This document shows positions 39,115 through 48,113 of a stretch of DNA of 64,000 bases, one piece after another. Positions within the stretch are counted from its first letter, which is position 1, and every line of letters begins with the position of its first letter. Below the pieces are notes generated by a model. It was given only the letters and a program-made list of their open reading frames with translations. It was not told the origin of the DNA and did not search any database. The DNA is taken from positions 1 to 64,000 of the forward strand of contig NZ_FTNT01000004.1 in the NCBI RefSeq assembly GCF_900156495.1. Reading direction: 5' to 3'. A program made the position numbers and the translations under genes. Source of the stretch: Williamsia sterculiae. GTDB taxonomy: Bacteria > Actinomycetota > Actinomycetes > Mycobacteriales > Mycobacteriaceae.

Positions 39115-39954
39115 TCAGCGCCCTGTTCGGCGTCGATCCACGGTGAGCGACACGAGCAGGCCGATCGCGACCATCGCCACACCCACCCCACCGGTGATCA
39201 GTCCCGTGTGATGCAGGTCGTCCACCCCGCGGTCGATCAGGCGGTCGGCGATCCGACGGGCGGAGTCGGCCGCCCCCGACACCTCGGCGTAGGCGCGGTT
39301 GCGCAGCAGAGCACCGAGCAACCAGGCGATGCCGCCGGCCACCACCACACCGAACCCCAGCGCACACAGGACCAGACCGCGACGCCGGGCGATGACCAAC
39401 GCGAGGAACGCCGCGATCACCGCGACTCCCGCGGCCACCACCGCGATCTGATCGATGCGCTGCCCGATCTGGTGGTATCGACCCGCTTCGAGTCCGCTGC
39501 GCCGGGACTCGCTCAATGCCACCGTGATCGGGCCACGAACGGTGACACCGATGCCCTGGCTGGCGATCGCCCGGTTCACCATCGCAGTCAGGTCCAGCTG
39601 CATGGTTCCCTGCTGTTGCTCCCGCGCGGTGGGCGCGTCGAACAGCCAGTCGTGTTGCTGACCCAGGACGTCGGAGAGGTCGGACGGAAAGTCACTCCCG
39701 CGCGTGTAGGCGGTCACCAACGGCTTCACCACCAGCGCCGACGCGGCACCCCCGGCGTTGTCGGCGGTGATCTGGGCTACCAACTCGTCGGCCACGGCAT
39801 CCTGCACCGCACGGTCGTGACCGAGTGGCTGGGACATCGACCGGAAACCCGCGGAATCGATCAGTCGTTGGTGGGTCCAGAACGACGGGATCGCGCAGAT
39901 CACCGCGACGATCGCGATCAGGGTGGACAGACCACTACCGAGGGTTCGCACCAC
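39115..39954 (-). CDS. Conserved membrane protein of unknown function
   Basis: A 279-residue protein with one N-terminal membrane helix (TLIAIVAVICAIPSFW), an extracytoplasmic domain of about 140 residues, and three helices at the C-terminal side (IDQIAVVAAGVAVIAAFLAL; LCALGFGVVVAGGIAWLLGA; GLITGGVGVAMVAIGLLVSL). The outer domain includes DRAVQDAVADELVAQITADN and AMVNRAIASQGI, a pattern seen in actinobacterial membrane proteins without known function. The GTG start is at 39954. It is 47 bases from the convergently unrelated PPK2 stop region and may be co-transcribed after PPK2. Confidence 0.7.
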   Translation of the reverse strand: MVRTLGSGLSTLIAIVAVICAIPSFWTHQRLIDSAGFRSMSQPLGHDRAVQDAVADELVAQITADNAGGAASALVVKPLVTAYTRGSDFPSDLSDVLGQQHDWLFDAPTAREQQQGTMQLDLTAMVNRAIASQGIGVTVRGPITVALSESRRSGLEAGRYHQIGQRIDQIAVVAAGVAVIAAFLALVIARRRGLVLCALGFGVVVAGGIAWLLGALLRNRAYAEVSGAADSARRIADRLIDRGVDDLHHTGLITGGVGVAMVAIGLLVSLTVDRRRTGR

Positions 39955-40001
39955 TACAGGCTAGGTGGTCACCACGGTGGAGCGATGCGACACGTCGAGT
40001 C

Positions 40002-40961
40002 TCACTCCCCCAGCAGATCCCGCGCCCGTCCGACGATCCGCGGATCGGGTTCGCCGACCACCTCGAAGTCCTTGCCCGCGTAGTCGTACAGGCTGAGGAA
40101 ATAGCGCATCGCGTTGACCCGCGCGCGCTTCTTGTCGTTGCTCTTCACCACGGTCCACGGCGCGTGGTCGGTGTCGGTCGCCGCGAACATCTCCTCCTTG
40201 GCGGCGGTGTAGGACGGCCACTTGTCCAGCGAGGCGAGATCCATCGGCGAGAGTTTCCACTGCCGCACCGGGTCGACCTGCCGGATCGCGAACCGGGTGC
40301 GCTGCTCCAGCGGGGTCACCGAGAACCAGAACTTCACCAGGTTGATGCCCGAGTCGACGAGCATCTTCTCGAACACCGGTGCCTGTTCCATGAACTGCGC
40401 GTGCTGCTCATCGCTGCAGAAGCCCATCACCCGTTCGACACCGGCACGGTTGTACCAGGACCTGTCGAAGAACACGATCTCGCCGGCCGCGGGCAGATGC
40501 CGGATGTAGCGCTGGAAGTACCATTCGGTGGACTCCCGCTCGGTGGGCTTCTCCAGCGCGATCACCCGCGCCCCACGGGGGTTGGTGTGTTCCATGAACC
40601 GCTTGATGGTGCCGCCCTTGCCCGCGGCGTCGCGACCCTCGAACAGCAGCACGTGACGCTGCCCGCTCTCCTTCGACCATTGCTGCAGCTTCAAGATCTC
40701 GATCTGCAGGAGTCGCTTCTCGAGTTCGTAGTCCGAGCGCGACATCCGCTCGTCGTACGGGTAGCCCTCGCGCCAGGTGTCCACGACGTTGCGTTCCGGC
40801 AGCGTGATCAGCACCGGGTCGTCGTCCTCGGTGTCTTGGACGGTGAAGTTGCTGGTGTCGCGCAGGTCCACGATGCGCTGCAGCGCCTCACGTCCGGCCA
40901 CCCGACTCAGATCCGGGTACTCGATGGGGGTGTCCACAGCGTGGTCTCGCAGTTCACTCAT
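40002..40961 (-). CDS. ppk2: Polyphosphate kinase 2 (class I-like)
   Basis: A 319-residue enzyme making or using polyphosphate with nucleoside diphosphates. Walker A LLFEGRDAAGKGGTIKRF, Walker B VFFDRSWYNRAGVERVMGF, the lid segment RFAIRQVDPVRQWKLSPMD and APWTVVKSNDKKRARVNAM are all canonical for the class I group that includes M. tuberculosis Rv3232c and Pseudomonas PA0141. It differs from the PPK2 at 15295 in the NRAGVERVM motif. The ATG is at 40961. Upstream lies a perfect 18-base inverted repeat. Confidence 0.92.
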   Translation of the reverse strand: MSELRDHAVDTPIEYPDLSRVAGREALQRIVDLRDTSNFTVQDTEDDDPVLITLPERNVVDTWREGYPYDERMSRSDYELEKRLLQIEILKLQQWSKESGQRHVLLFEGRDAAGKGGTIKRFMEHTNPRGARVIALEKPTERESTEWYFQRYIRHLPAAGEIVFFDRSWYNRAGVERVMGFCSDEQHAQFMEQAPVFEKMLVDSGINLVKFWFSVTPLEQRTRFAIRQVDPVRQWKLSPMDLASLDKWPSYTAAKEEMFAATDTDHAPWTVVKSNDKKRARVNAMRYFLSLYDYAGKDFEVVGEPDPRIVGRARDLLGE

Positions 40962-41010
40962 GGCAGTCAACCTAAACCAGCCCGGTCGAGGGCCGGTGAC
41001 GCTCAGATGA

Positions 41011-41048
41011 ACGGCAGGCGACACCGCATGTGCGGTGTCGCCTGCCGT
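41011..41048 (-). terminator. Perfect 18-base inverted repeat after the small secreted-protein gene
   Basis: The arm ACGGCAGGCGACACCGCA (41011-41028) is repeated exactly in inverse at 41031-41048 with a two-base spacer. It lies 21 bases past the stop of the secreted protein gene and 50 bases before the PPK2 start, so a very stable transcription terminator is the simplest reading. No T-run follows. Confidence 0.7.
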
Positions 41049-41068
41049 CTGGTGTCGTGACCGCGACG

Positions 41069-41617
41069 TCAGCGGTGCGGGGTACCCACCCAGACCGATC
41101 CGGACCCGGCGCAGAACTGACTGGTCGGACTGTCGTAGGCCAGCGCGAATCCGCCGTCACAACGCACCCCGCCGTCACCGGCGTATGCCTGCCCCGCCAG
41201 ACCCGCGACGGACAGCGACAGCCCGCCCACCCGCGCCTTGGAGACGGCCTGCGCGCTAGGGCCGGTGGAGAACGAGTACCCGGTGCCACCGGTGTCCGCA
41301 CCCGACAGTGCGGTGGAGTTGGGCTGATAGTTGTACGCGTTGGCGTTGCCACCCTTGGTCGCGACGGCGACCGCGGTCCCGGTACCGCTCTGGTCGACGG
41401 CAGTGGCGCGGCTGCTCGGGCCGGCCTTCGCGCCACAACCCCCGAGACCGACTATGTGTTCGACCTGATGATCTTTCGTCGCCGCGCAGTTCAGCGGGGC
41501 CGCACCCGCCGTACCCGCGGTCCCGAACAGGGCGGACACCGAGGCCGCCGCGCCGATCATCCCGAGAACCAACAACCTTGCGCGCGTACGTTTCTGCAGC
41601 GCAGTGACAATGCCCAA
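41069..41617 (-). CDS. Small secreted Gly/Ala/Ser-rich protein
   Basis: A 182-residue protein with a clear signal peptide (basic start KRTRARLL, hydrophobic core VLGMIGAAASVSAL, cleavage near GTAGTAGAAP). The mature part begins NCAATKDHQ and is rich in Gly, Ala, Ser and Thr, with four cysteines that could form two disulfides and VRCDGGFALAYDSPTSQFCAG near the end. I do not recognise a catalytic domain; similar proteins without function occur in mycolata. The TTG start at 41617 has GGGAAA upstream and puts the signal peptide in frame; no better start is visible. Confidence 0.7.
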   Translation of the reverse strand: MGIVTALQKRTRARLLVLGMIGAAASVSALFGTAGTAGAAPLNCAATKDHQVEHIVGLGGCGAKAGPSSRATAVDQSGTGTAVAVATKGGNANAYNYQPNSTALSGADTGGTGYSFSTGPSAQAVSKARVGGLSLSVAGLAGQAYAGDGGVRCDGGFALAYDSPTSQFCAGSGSVWVGTPHR

Positions 41618-41850
41618 CTCAGATTTCCCATCACATCAGAAGAGACCACGTGCGTGACCGCGAGGCCACGCTTGCAGGGTACCCGCGCGACCTGGGCGAC
41701 ATGCCGAGGGCGTGGCATCGGTGCGGTAACGAAAACAGTTGAGCGCACGCGCCATTGAGGCTCGTGGACCTCTCCGCGAGCCGGTCTCCGACATATCCGG
41801 CAAAGGTGGTGGTCGACGCCCTGGGTCGATCTCTCCAGGAGGTGCCTACA

Positions 41851-42288
41851 TCAGCCGACGCGGCGGAGGACTTCGGCGGTGAGCCCTTGCCTCGCGGTCT
41901 CCACGGCCTTCTTCTGCTGCCCCTTGACGATGAAGCCGGGCACCTTGATCTTCAGGTCGATCGCCAGTTCGAAGGCCACGTGCGCACCGCCGTCGGTCGC
42001 GGTGACCGTGTACTTGCCTTTCTGCATGCTGAGCTTGTCCGCTTCCACGAGCTCCCAGCTGCAGGTGGTGTCGGTCCAGGTGTAGTCAATGATCATCTCG
42101 TCGGAGATGCCTGTGGCACTCACCTTGGCACGGATTCGTTTGGGCGCACCGTCGTCGTAGCGCTCGAGTACCTCGACATTCTGGTGCGGATCGGACCAGT
42201 CGGGCAGGGCCTCGACGTCGCGTAGCACTTCCATCACGGCGTCCGGGGTGGCGTCGATGTCGAACTCGGTTTCAGCGGAGACAGGCAT
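41851..42288 (-). CDS. SRPBCC (START-like) family protein
   Basis: A 145-residue protein of the polyketide cyclase/dehydrase-like helix-grip fold. It starts MPVSAETEFDIDATPDAVME; VEALPDWSDPHQNVEVLERY and FIVKGQQKKAVETARQGLTA are the conserved opening and long C-terminal helix. Such proteins bind lipids or other hydrophobic ligands in a cavity; the mycobacterial relatives are cyclase/dehydrase-annotated without proven reactions. The ATG is at 42288. It stands alone between two other leftward genes, 51 bases after DUF4166. Confidence 0.82.
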   Translation of the reverse strand: MPVSAETEFDIDATPDAVMEVLRDVEALPDWSDPHQNVEVLERYDDGAPKRIRAKVSATGISDEMIIDYTWTDTTCSWELVEADKLSMQKGKYTVTATDGGAHVAFELAIDLKIKVPGFIVKGQQKKAVETARQGLTAEVLRRVG

Positions 42289-42339
42289 GACGGAGAAACT
42301 ACCCCGTCGTCCCGGGAGGGATGAACCGGTTCACCCGAC

Positions 42340-43017
42340 TCATCCCTCGCGGCGTTCCAGCCGCAGCGGCCAGGCTTCGTCCGGGATATCGCGCAGTGTG
42401 CACGGCTGATCCACGGCAGTGAACCAGCCGCGGTAATGGACGAGCTCACCGACGACCGGATTGCGCACCGTGGCGTCGCACCGGAACCGTCCGTGCTGTT
42501 CGTCCCACCCCTCCACGTACTGCATCCGCGCGCCGAACATTCCCCGCATGCCGACCGTGGGTCCCGTACTCAGCCACCGCATCGGCCCGCTCTGCAGGAC
42601 CAGCGAGCCCTCGCGGCCCACACTCGCCCGCACCGGGTAGAGCAGCTCAGGACCATCGCCGAAATAGTCGACGAGCCCCGCGGTGCCGTCCACCAACAAC
42701 GAGTTGACCGCCAGGTCGCCACCGGCGTGATGGAAGGTGCGGAGCACCGCCAGACACTCCCGACCCGCCTCGTCGACGTAGCAGAAGTCGTTCTGGGTGA
42801 AGGGCACCTGCCGACTGGTCCGGGTGGGCATCGAGCGTCGCTTGCGCTGGTGCCGGACGAACGGTGGCGGCAACACGGGGTTGCAATAGACGGAGTCGAG
42901 GATGCCGCCGGCCATCTGGGCGACCCCCGATGTGGAGTCGATGCCGTACCGCCACTGCAAGTGCGGATGCAGGTTGTCGAAGTCGGCGCCCAGCGCGGCG
43001 CGGTAGACAGGGGTCAT
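42340..43017 (-). CDS. DUF4166 domain protein
   Basis: A 225-residue protein opening MTPVYRAALGADFDNLHPHLQ, the DUF4166 signature, with VPFTQNDFCYVDEAGRECLA and a C-terminal beta-rich half. The family is of unknown function. It often stands beside NAD(P)-binding or lipid enzymes. The ATG at 43017 gives the family start; an extension to 43089 was not used. The SDR stop is 105 bases upstream. Confidence 0.75.
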   Translation of the reverse strand: MTPVYRAALGADFDNLHPHLQWRYGIDSTSGVAQMAGGILDSVYCNPVLPPPFVRHQRKRRSMPTRTSRQVPFTQNDFCYVDEAGRECLAVLRTFHHAGGDLAVNSLLVDGTAGLVDYFGDGPELLYPVRASVGREGSLVLQSGPMRWLSTGPTVGMRGMFGARMQYVEGWDEQHGRFRCDATVRNPVVGELVHYRGWFTAVDQPCTLRDIPDEAWPLRLERREG

Positions 43018-43122
43018 CGCCGACCCCGGATCGCCGCACGCCCGGTAGCAACCATCCGCGGATGATAAGCGATGGCCGGTGGCGACCATCCGCAGCGGCT
43101 GGGCACCTTCGACGCGGGTGGG

Positions 43123-43929
43123 TCAGACCGCCGAGGTTGCCGGCGCCATCGGGGACACCGCATCGGGTGACTCGGGAAGCACCTGCCCGCCGTCGACCGC
43201 GATGGCCTGGCCGGTGATGTATCCGGCCTCCCGAGTGGCGAGGAATGCCGCCAGATGGCCGACGTCCTCGGGTCTGCCGAGTGCACCCGCGGGGATGATC
43301 CTGGCCATCCCGTCGAGATAGTCCTGTCCCATGGCGGCCAGTCCCTCGGTCAGGATGTTGCCGGGCAGGATCGCGTTGACGGTGATCCGCTGCGGTGCGA
43401 GTTCGATGGCCGCACTGCGCATGAAACCGAGCTGGGCCGCCTTGGAGGCCCCGTAGTGTGTCCACCCGGGAAAGCCGGTCAGGGGACCGGTGATCGACGA
43501 GGTCACCACGACCCGCCCAGCTCCCGACCGCGCCAACGCCGGGATACCGGCCTGGACGGTGTACACCGTGCCCTTGACGTTGACGTCGAACATCTCGTCG
43601 AGCTGCGTTGCGGTCATGTCCGCCAACGCCGCCTCGGGAAAGATGCCCGCGTTGGCGCACACCACCCGCAGCCCGCCGAACGTGTCCACGACCTCGGCGA
43701 CCATCGCTCGACAGGATTCCGGGTCCACCACGTCAGCCTGCACGCCGATCACCCGCCCGGAACTCGTCGCCGACAACTCGGCCACCGTCGCGGAGAGTGC
43801 GCCGGCGGATCGGGCCGCGAGCGCGACATCGGCACCGGCGTCCGCGAACACCTTCGCGATCCCCTTGCCTATCCCTTTGCTGCCTCCGGTCACCAGGACC
43901 GGTGTACCCGCCAACGAGAACATCGTCAC
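43123..43929 (-). CDS. Short-chain dehydrogenase/reductase (FabG-like)
   Basis: A 268-residue classical SDR. Cofactor motif [29 protein letters not shown], catalytic Ser in [21 protein letters not shown] for the Tyr-Lys pair, and INVNAILPG-type VNAILPGNI. It oxidises or reduces an alcohol/ketone using NAD(P)H. The GTG at 43929 overlaps the kinase stop (GTGA); ATG 43923 is an alternative. Being coupled to an APH-type kinase next to a permease and phospho-lyase, it may process the aldehyde formed by that lyase; this is inference. Confidence 0.85.
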   Translation of the reverse strand: MTMFSLAGTPVLVTGGSKGIGKGIAKVFADAGADVALAARSAGALSATVAELSATSSGRVIGVQADVVDPESCRAMVAEVVDTFGGLRVVCANAGIFPEAALADMTATQLDEMFDVNVKGTVYTVQAGIPALARSGAGRVVVTSSITGPLTGFPGWTHYGASKAAQLGFMRSAAIELAPQRITVNAILPGNILTEGLAAMGQDYLDGMARIIPAGALGRPEDVGHLAAFLATREAGYITGQAIAVDGGQVLPESPDAVSPMAPATSAV

Positions 43930-45044
43930 CTCATCACCGCCGGGCCCGGTGGCGACACGGTCGCCGCGAGCGAATGATCCAGAAATCGTTCCGCCACCTG
44001 CGCTGTGCCGCCGACGAACCCGTCACCGACCTCCAGTGCTGCGCCGGATTCCGGATGGGTGCCGATCCAGGCGGTGAGCATCAGCCGACGCAACATGATG
44101 AAGGTCGGCACCATCGCGAGGTCATCGGCGGACATCGGTGCGATCTCCTGGTACCCGGTGAGCCACTCCGCCACGATCCGCTCCGCGTCCGGACCGGTCT
44201 CGATCCAGGAGATCACCGTGGCGAGATCTGCGAGATACCAGGACCACCCGCAGTCGTCGAAGTCGATCACGGTCAGGGACCGCTGTGGTCCGACCATCAG
44301 ATTCGCCAATCGCAGGTCGGCATGCACGAGTCCGAAGCGGTCCGGTGCGTCACCGAAGTCCCGCAGCCTCGCGCTCACCTCCGTGTCGGCCCGTTCGATG
44401 ATCGAGCGTAGTCCGGTGGTCATCCCTGGGGCGTCGCGCCAGTCACCCCATCGCTTGTCCGCACCCAACGTGGTGGTCAGGTCCCACCGGAACCGGGTGA
44501 ACCAGCGTGGTGGCTCCCACGATCTGGCGTGCTGGTGCATCCGCGCAGTGACCCGGCCGAGTTCGCCGAACTCCATCTCACCCGGCAGTTCTTCGGCGGT
44601 GCGGCCGTCGACCAGTGCGAAGGCGTCGACGTGGCGGGTCTGCCCTCCGAGGTCGATCGAGACCAGCGGGGCCCCAGCGGTGGTCGCGATCACCTCGGGG
44701 GTGGCGATCCCGGTGTCGTCGGCCAGTGCGCGCATCCAGCACAACTCGGACCGGATGGCGACAGCCGAGTGGTATCCGGGTCGATGCACGCGCAGCACCA
44801 GAGCGGTGTCACCGGATCGGTCATCGCGGGGGCGGTGACAGAAGGTGGCGTTCTCGGAGAAACTCAACAGTCGGAGGTCCCCATCGCTGTCGCAACCGTA
44901 GGCAGGCAACGCAGCGCGCGCGAACAGCTCCTCCCCGACCGGTCCGTGGTACATCGGGCAATTGTGGTCGACCTCCACCGGGTCGGGCAGACCCACCGGC
45001 GACGATTTAACACCGTCGTTGCCTGGGCCAGGGTTCGGAAACAT
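43926..45044 (-). CDS. APH/homoserine-kinase-like phosphotransferase (predicted amino-alcohol kinase)
   Basis: A kinase of 342-372 residues (starts at 44954 MYHGP or 45044 MFPNP; the longer one is given, with low certainty). The catalytic loop [15 protein letters not shown] and metal loop [20 protein letters not shown] are typical of aminoglycoside-phosphotransferase-fold kinases. The fold includes choline, ethanolamine and hydroxylysine kinases. It is divergent from an amino-acid permease and a phospho-lyase-type aminotransferase, which argues for a small amino alcohol substrate rather than antibiotic resistance. It overlaps the SDR by four bases. Confidence 0.78.
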   Translation of the reverse strand: MFPNPGPGNDGVKSSPVGLPDPVEVDHNCPMYHGPVGEELFARAALPAYGCDSDGDLRLLSFSENATFCHRPRDDRSGDTALVLRVHRPGYHSAVAIRSELCWMRALADDTGIATPEVIATTAGAPLVSIDLGGQTRHVDAFALVDGRTAEELPGEMEFGELGRVTARMHQHARSWEPPRWFTRFRWDLTTTLGADKRWGDWRDAPGMTTGLRSIIERADTEVSARLRDFGDAPDRFGLVHADLRLANLMVGPQRSLTVIDFDDCGWSWYLADLATVISWIETGPDAERIVAEWLTGYQEIAPMSADDLAMVPTFIMLRRLMLTAWIGTHPESGAALEVGDGFVGGTAQVAERFLDHSLAATVSPPGPAVMR

Positions 45045-45054
45045 CCTCGAAACA

Positions 45055-45172
45055 GCCTGCCAGCAGGCAGTATTCACCGGTTGACCGCTCATCGGGTGCG
45101 GGGTAGAACTACCCGAAACGCGCACTACGGGGTGTGCGCCGAGCAGGCAGACCTCGTGATCGGCGAGATCAC
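45055..45172. promoter_or_regulatory. Palindromes in the kinase-permease divergent region
   Basis: Two short palindromes: GCCTGC-CA-GCAGGC (45055-45068) and GTGATC-N5-GATCAC (45156-45172). The second ends 20 bases before the permease ATG, in the operator or 5' leader position. No regulator gene is adjacent, so any binding protein is encoded elsewhere. Confidence 0.35.
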
Positions 45173-45192
45173 TCGAATCTCCGGAAGGCCCC

Positions 45193-46779
45193 ATGAGCGA
45201 CATCATCGACCCACCGGTCTCGACATCGGGCACCTCACAGACCGCCGCCACCGGTCGCGACGGTGTGCAGCGGCTGAAGCCGAATGCCGTCGGTCTGATC
45301 GGGGTGTTGTTCATGGCCGTCGCGACCGCGGCACCGATCACCGCGATGGTGGGCAACGTGCCCATCTCGGTCGGATTCGGCAACGGTGCCTACGCGCCTG
45401 CCGGTTACTTCGTGGCCACCATCGTGTTGACCCTCTTCGCCATCGGTTATGCGGCGATGTCCAAGCACATCACCTCCACCGGGGCCTTCTACGGCTACAT
45501 ATCGCACGGCCTCGGACGGATCGTCGGGTTGGGTTCGGGATTCCTCACCACGCTGGCCTACATGGTGTTCGAGGCCTCGTTGATCGGCATCTTCTCCTTC
45601 TTCGGCAACGACGTGTTCTCGTCGTTCTTCGGTGTCGACGTGCCGTGGCTGGTGTTCGCCGTCGTCATGCTCGCCATCAACGCCGTCCTCACCTATTTCG
45701 ACATCAACCTCGCCGCCAAGGTGCTGGGCATCTTCCTGATCACCGAGATCGTCATGCTGGCGCTGATGGCGTTGTCGGTGGTGTTCACCGGCGGCGGCCC
45801 GCAAGGCTGGTCGTGGGGTTCGCTCAACCCGCTCAACGGTTTCCACAGCCTCAAGGGTGTCGTCGCGGGGCCGGACGGGTCGGCGATGGCGGTGGCCGGT
45901 TCTGCCGGGGTGGGGTTGTTCTTCGCGTTCTGGTCCTGGGTCGGTTTCGAGTCCAGCGCCATGTACGGCGAAGAGTCCAAGAACCCCAAGAAGATCATCC
46001 CGATCGCGGTGGTCAGCTCGGTGATCGGCATCGGCGTCTTCTACGTGCTGGTGTCCTGGTTGGCCATCGTGGGTACCGGGCCGCAGAACGCGGTGGCGAT
46101 CGCCCAGGATTCGGCCACGGCAGGCAACATCTTCTTCGATCCGGTTCACCACAACCTCGGACAGTGGGCAGTGGACATGTTCAAGGTGCTGCTGATGACC
46201 GGATCATTTGCCTGCGGCATGGCGTTTCACAACTGCGCGGCACGGTATCTGTACGCGATCGGCCGGGAGAACGTGATCCCCGGGATGGGTAGGACCATCG
46301 GTTCGACCCATCGCGTCCACGGTTCACCACACATCGCCGGTTTCGTGCAGACGGCCATCGCGACTGTCATCGTGTTGTTCTTCGCCTGCACCGGACGTGA
46401 CTCGTACACGGGCCTCTACGGCCTGATGGCGTTGTTGGGGACCACCGCGATCATGATCGTGCAGGCACTGGCCGCGTTCTCGGTCATCTTCTACTTCCAC
46501 GTACACAAACAACATCCGGAGACCGCGAACTGGTTCCGTACCTTCCTCGCTCCGCTGCTGGGCGGCGTCGGGATGATCTACGTCATCTACCTGTTGGCCA
46601 AGAACGCGTCGTTCGCGGCGGGCAGCGCGTCCGGCGACTGGGTGTTCACCATGATCCCGTGGGTGGTGGCCGTGGTGGGTATCGGTGGCCTCGCCCTCGC
46701 CGCCGGGCTGAAGTTCTTCGCACCGCATCGTTACGCGCTCCTGGGACGCACGGTCTTGGACGACGCCAAGGAACGCTGA
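45193..46779 (+). CDS. APC-family amino acid permease
   Basis: A 528-residue transporter with 12 or more hydrophobic helices. LKPNAVGLIGVLFMAVATAA is helix 1 with the APC entry motif, GNGAYAPAGYFVATIVLTLF is helix 2, and WSWVGFESSAMYGEESKNPK is the conserved loop after helix 6. AIGRENVIPGMGRTIGSTHR is the cytosolic loop of helix 8. It should take up amino acids or amines by proton symport or exchange. It lies 15 bases before the aminotransferase and divergent from the kinase, and is the likely entry step of the cluster. The ATG is at 45193. Confidence 0.9.
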   Translation: MSDIIDPPVSTSGTSQTAATGRDGVQRLKPNAVGLIGVLFMAVATAAPITAMVGNVPISVGFGNGAYAPAGYFVATIVLTLFAIGYAAMSKHITSTGAFYGYISHGLGRIVGLGSGFLTTLAYMVFEASLIGIFSFFGNDVFSSFFGVDVPWLVFAVVMLAINAVLTYFDINLAAKVLGIFLITEIVMLALMALSVVFTGGGPQGWSWGSLNPLNGFHSLKGVVAGPDGSAMAVAGSAGVGLFFAFWSWVGFESSAMYGEESKNPKKIIPIAVVSSVIGIGVFYVLVSWLAIVGTGPQNAVAIAQDSATAGNIFFDPVHHNLGQWAVDMFKVLLMTGSFACGMAFHNCAARYLYAIGRENVIPGMGRTIGSTHRVHGSPHIAGFVQTAIATVIVLFFACTGRDSYTGLYGLMALLGTTAIMIVQALAAFSVIFYFHVHKQHPETANWFRTFLAPLLGGVGMIYVIYLLAKNASFAAGSASGDWVFTMIPWVVAVVGIGGLALAAGLKFFAPHRYALLGRTVLDDAKER

Positions 46780-46793
46780 GGTCGGTTCCACGC

Positions 46794-48113
46794 GTGGGAT
46801 TCTCCAACATCATGGACTCCAACCGGTTCTCCGGGGAGTCCACCCTGGACCCGGCAACCGATGCGCTGATCGAAGCGCGCGCCCGGGTACTGGGGCCGGG
46901 GTACCGGTTGTTCTACGACACCCCGGTACATCTGGTGCGTGGCCGGGGATCGCATCTGTTCGACGTCGACGGGGTGCGCTATCTGGACGCCTACAACAAC
47001 GTACCCGGCGTGGGCCATGCGCACCCCGCGGTCACCGAAGCGGTCACCCGCGCACTGTCCACCCTCAACACCCACACCCGGTACCTGCACGAGGAGATCG
47101 TGCGGTATTCACGCCGACTGCTGGCCACCATGCCTGAACACCTCGATCGGGTGACCTACGCCTGCACCGGTTCCGAGGCGAACGACCTGGCGCTGCGGAT
47201 CGCCCATCGATACACCGGTCGACGCGGGGTGGTGGTGACCGCCGACGCCTACCACGGCAACACTGCAGCAGTGACGGCGATCTCACCGTCCAACGGGGAT
47301 GCGGATACCCCGACCGACCACGTCCGCCGCGTACCCGCACCCGACACCTACCGCGAGAACGGCACAGCGGGTGCACGGTTTGCGGCCGACGTCCGCGCCG
47401 CCATCGCAGATCTCGACGCCGCGGGAGTCGGGGTGGGTGCCTTCATCGTCGACACCGTCTTCTCCTCCGACGGCATCTACACCGACGCCGACCTCGTCGG
47501 CGAGGCGGTGGGTGCCGTTCACGCCGCAGGCGGTCTGTTCATCGCCGACGAGGTACAGCCCGGGTTCGCTCGCACCGGCGAATCGATGTGGGGTTTCGGA
47601 CGTCACGGTGTGCAACCGGATCTGGTGACGCTGGGCAAACCGATGGGTAACGGTGTGCCGATCTCGGCGGTGGTCGCCCGATCGGTGGTTTCGGATTCGT
47701 TCTCCTCGGACATCCCGTACTTCAACACCTGCGGCGGTACCCCGATGTCGATCGCGGCCGCATCGGCCGTCCTCGACGTGATCGAGGACGAGAAGTTGAT
47801 GACCAATGCGGCCGACGTGGGTGACGCGCTGCGTGCCGGGATCGCCGAGGTCGCCGGCAGCTCACCGATGATCGGGGACGTCCGCGGCGTCGGCCTCTAC
47901 ACCGGGGTCGAGGTGGTCGCACCGGGTACCACTGACGGCGACCGGGCAGCCGCCCGAACGCTGGTGAACAGACTACGAGACCGCCAGGTGCTCATCTCGA
48001 TCTGCGGCCGCGACGGCAACGTCCTGAAGATCCGTCCGCCGCTGGTGTTCTCGCTGTCCGATGTGGACTGGTTCTGCACCGAATTCGCCGACGCGTGCGC
48101 GCACATCGGTTGA
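46794..48113 (+). CDS. Class III aminotransferase / amino-alcohol phosphate phospho-lyase-like
   Basis: A PLP enzyme of 439 residues (GTG 46794, TGAGGT upstream; ATG 46812 is an alternative start). LFDVDGVRYLDAYNNVPGVG and HAHPAVTEAV match the subgroup of ethanolamine-phosphate and phosphohydroxylysine phospho-lyases (AGXT2L1/2 type). VTYACTGSEANDLALR is the PLP-phosphate loop, FIADEVQPGFARTG holds the ring-stacking Asp, and LVTLGKPMGNGVPISAV carries the Schiff-base lysine. Subgroup assignment rests on motif recall. With the kinase it could phosphorylate and then eliminate phosphate and ammonia from an amino alcohol. The 3' end overlaps the convergent cupin gene. Confidence 0.82.
   Translation: MGFSNIMDSNRFSGESTLDPATDALIEARARVLGPGYRLFYDTPVHLVRGRGSHLFDVDGVRYLDAYNNVPGVGHAHPAVTEAVTRALSTLNTHTRYLHEEIVRYSRRLLATMPEHLDRVTYACTGSEANDLALRIAHRYTGRRGVVVTADAYHGNTAAVTAISPSNGDADTPTDHVRRVPAPDTYRENGTAGARFAADVRAAIADLDAAGVGVGAFIVDTVFSSDGIYTDADLVGEAVGAVHAAGGLFIADEVQPGFARTGESMWGFGRHGVQPDLVTLGKPMGNGVPISAVVARSVVSDSFSSDIPYFNTCGGTPMSIAAASAVLDVIEDEKLMTNAADVGDALRAGIAEVAGSSPMIGDVRGVGLYTGVEVVAPGTTDGDRAAARTLVNRLRDRQVLISICGRDGNVLKIRPPLVFSLSDVDWFCTEFADACAHIG

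Noticed and set aside
43926-45044. Aminoglycoside resistance kinase
   Set aside because: The fold fits, but the gene is coupled to an SDR and divergent from a permease and phospho-lyase-like enzyme, which points to metabolism.
44529-46292. 587-codon frame spanning kinase and permease
   Set aside because: It crosses a divergent promoter region, is very rich in Arg and His, and lacks membrane helices. It is a shadow frame.
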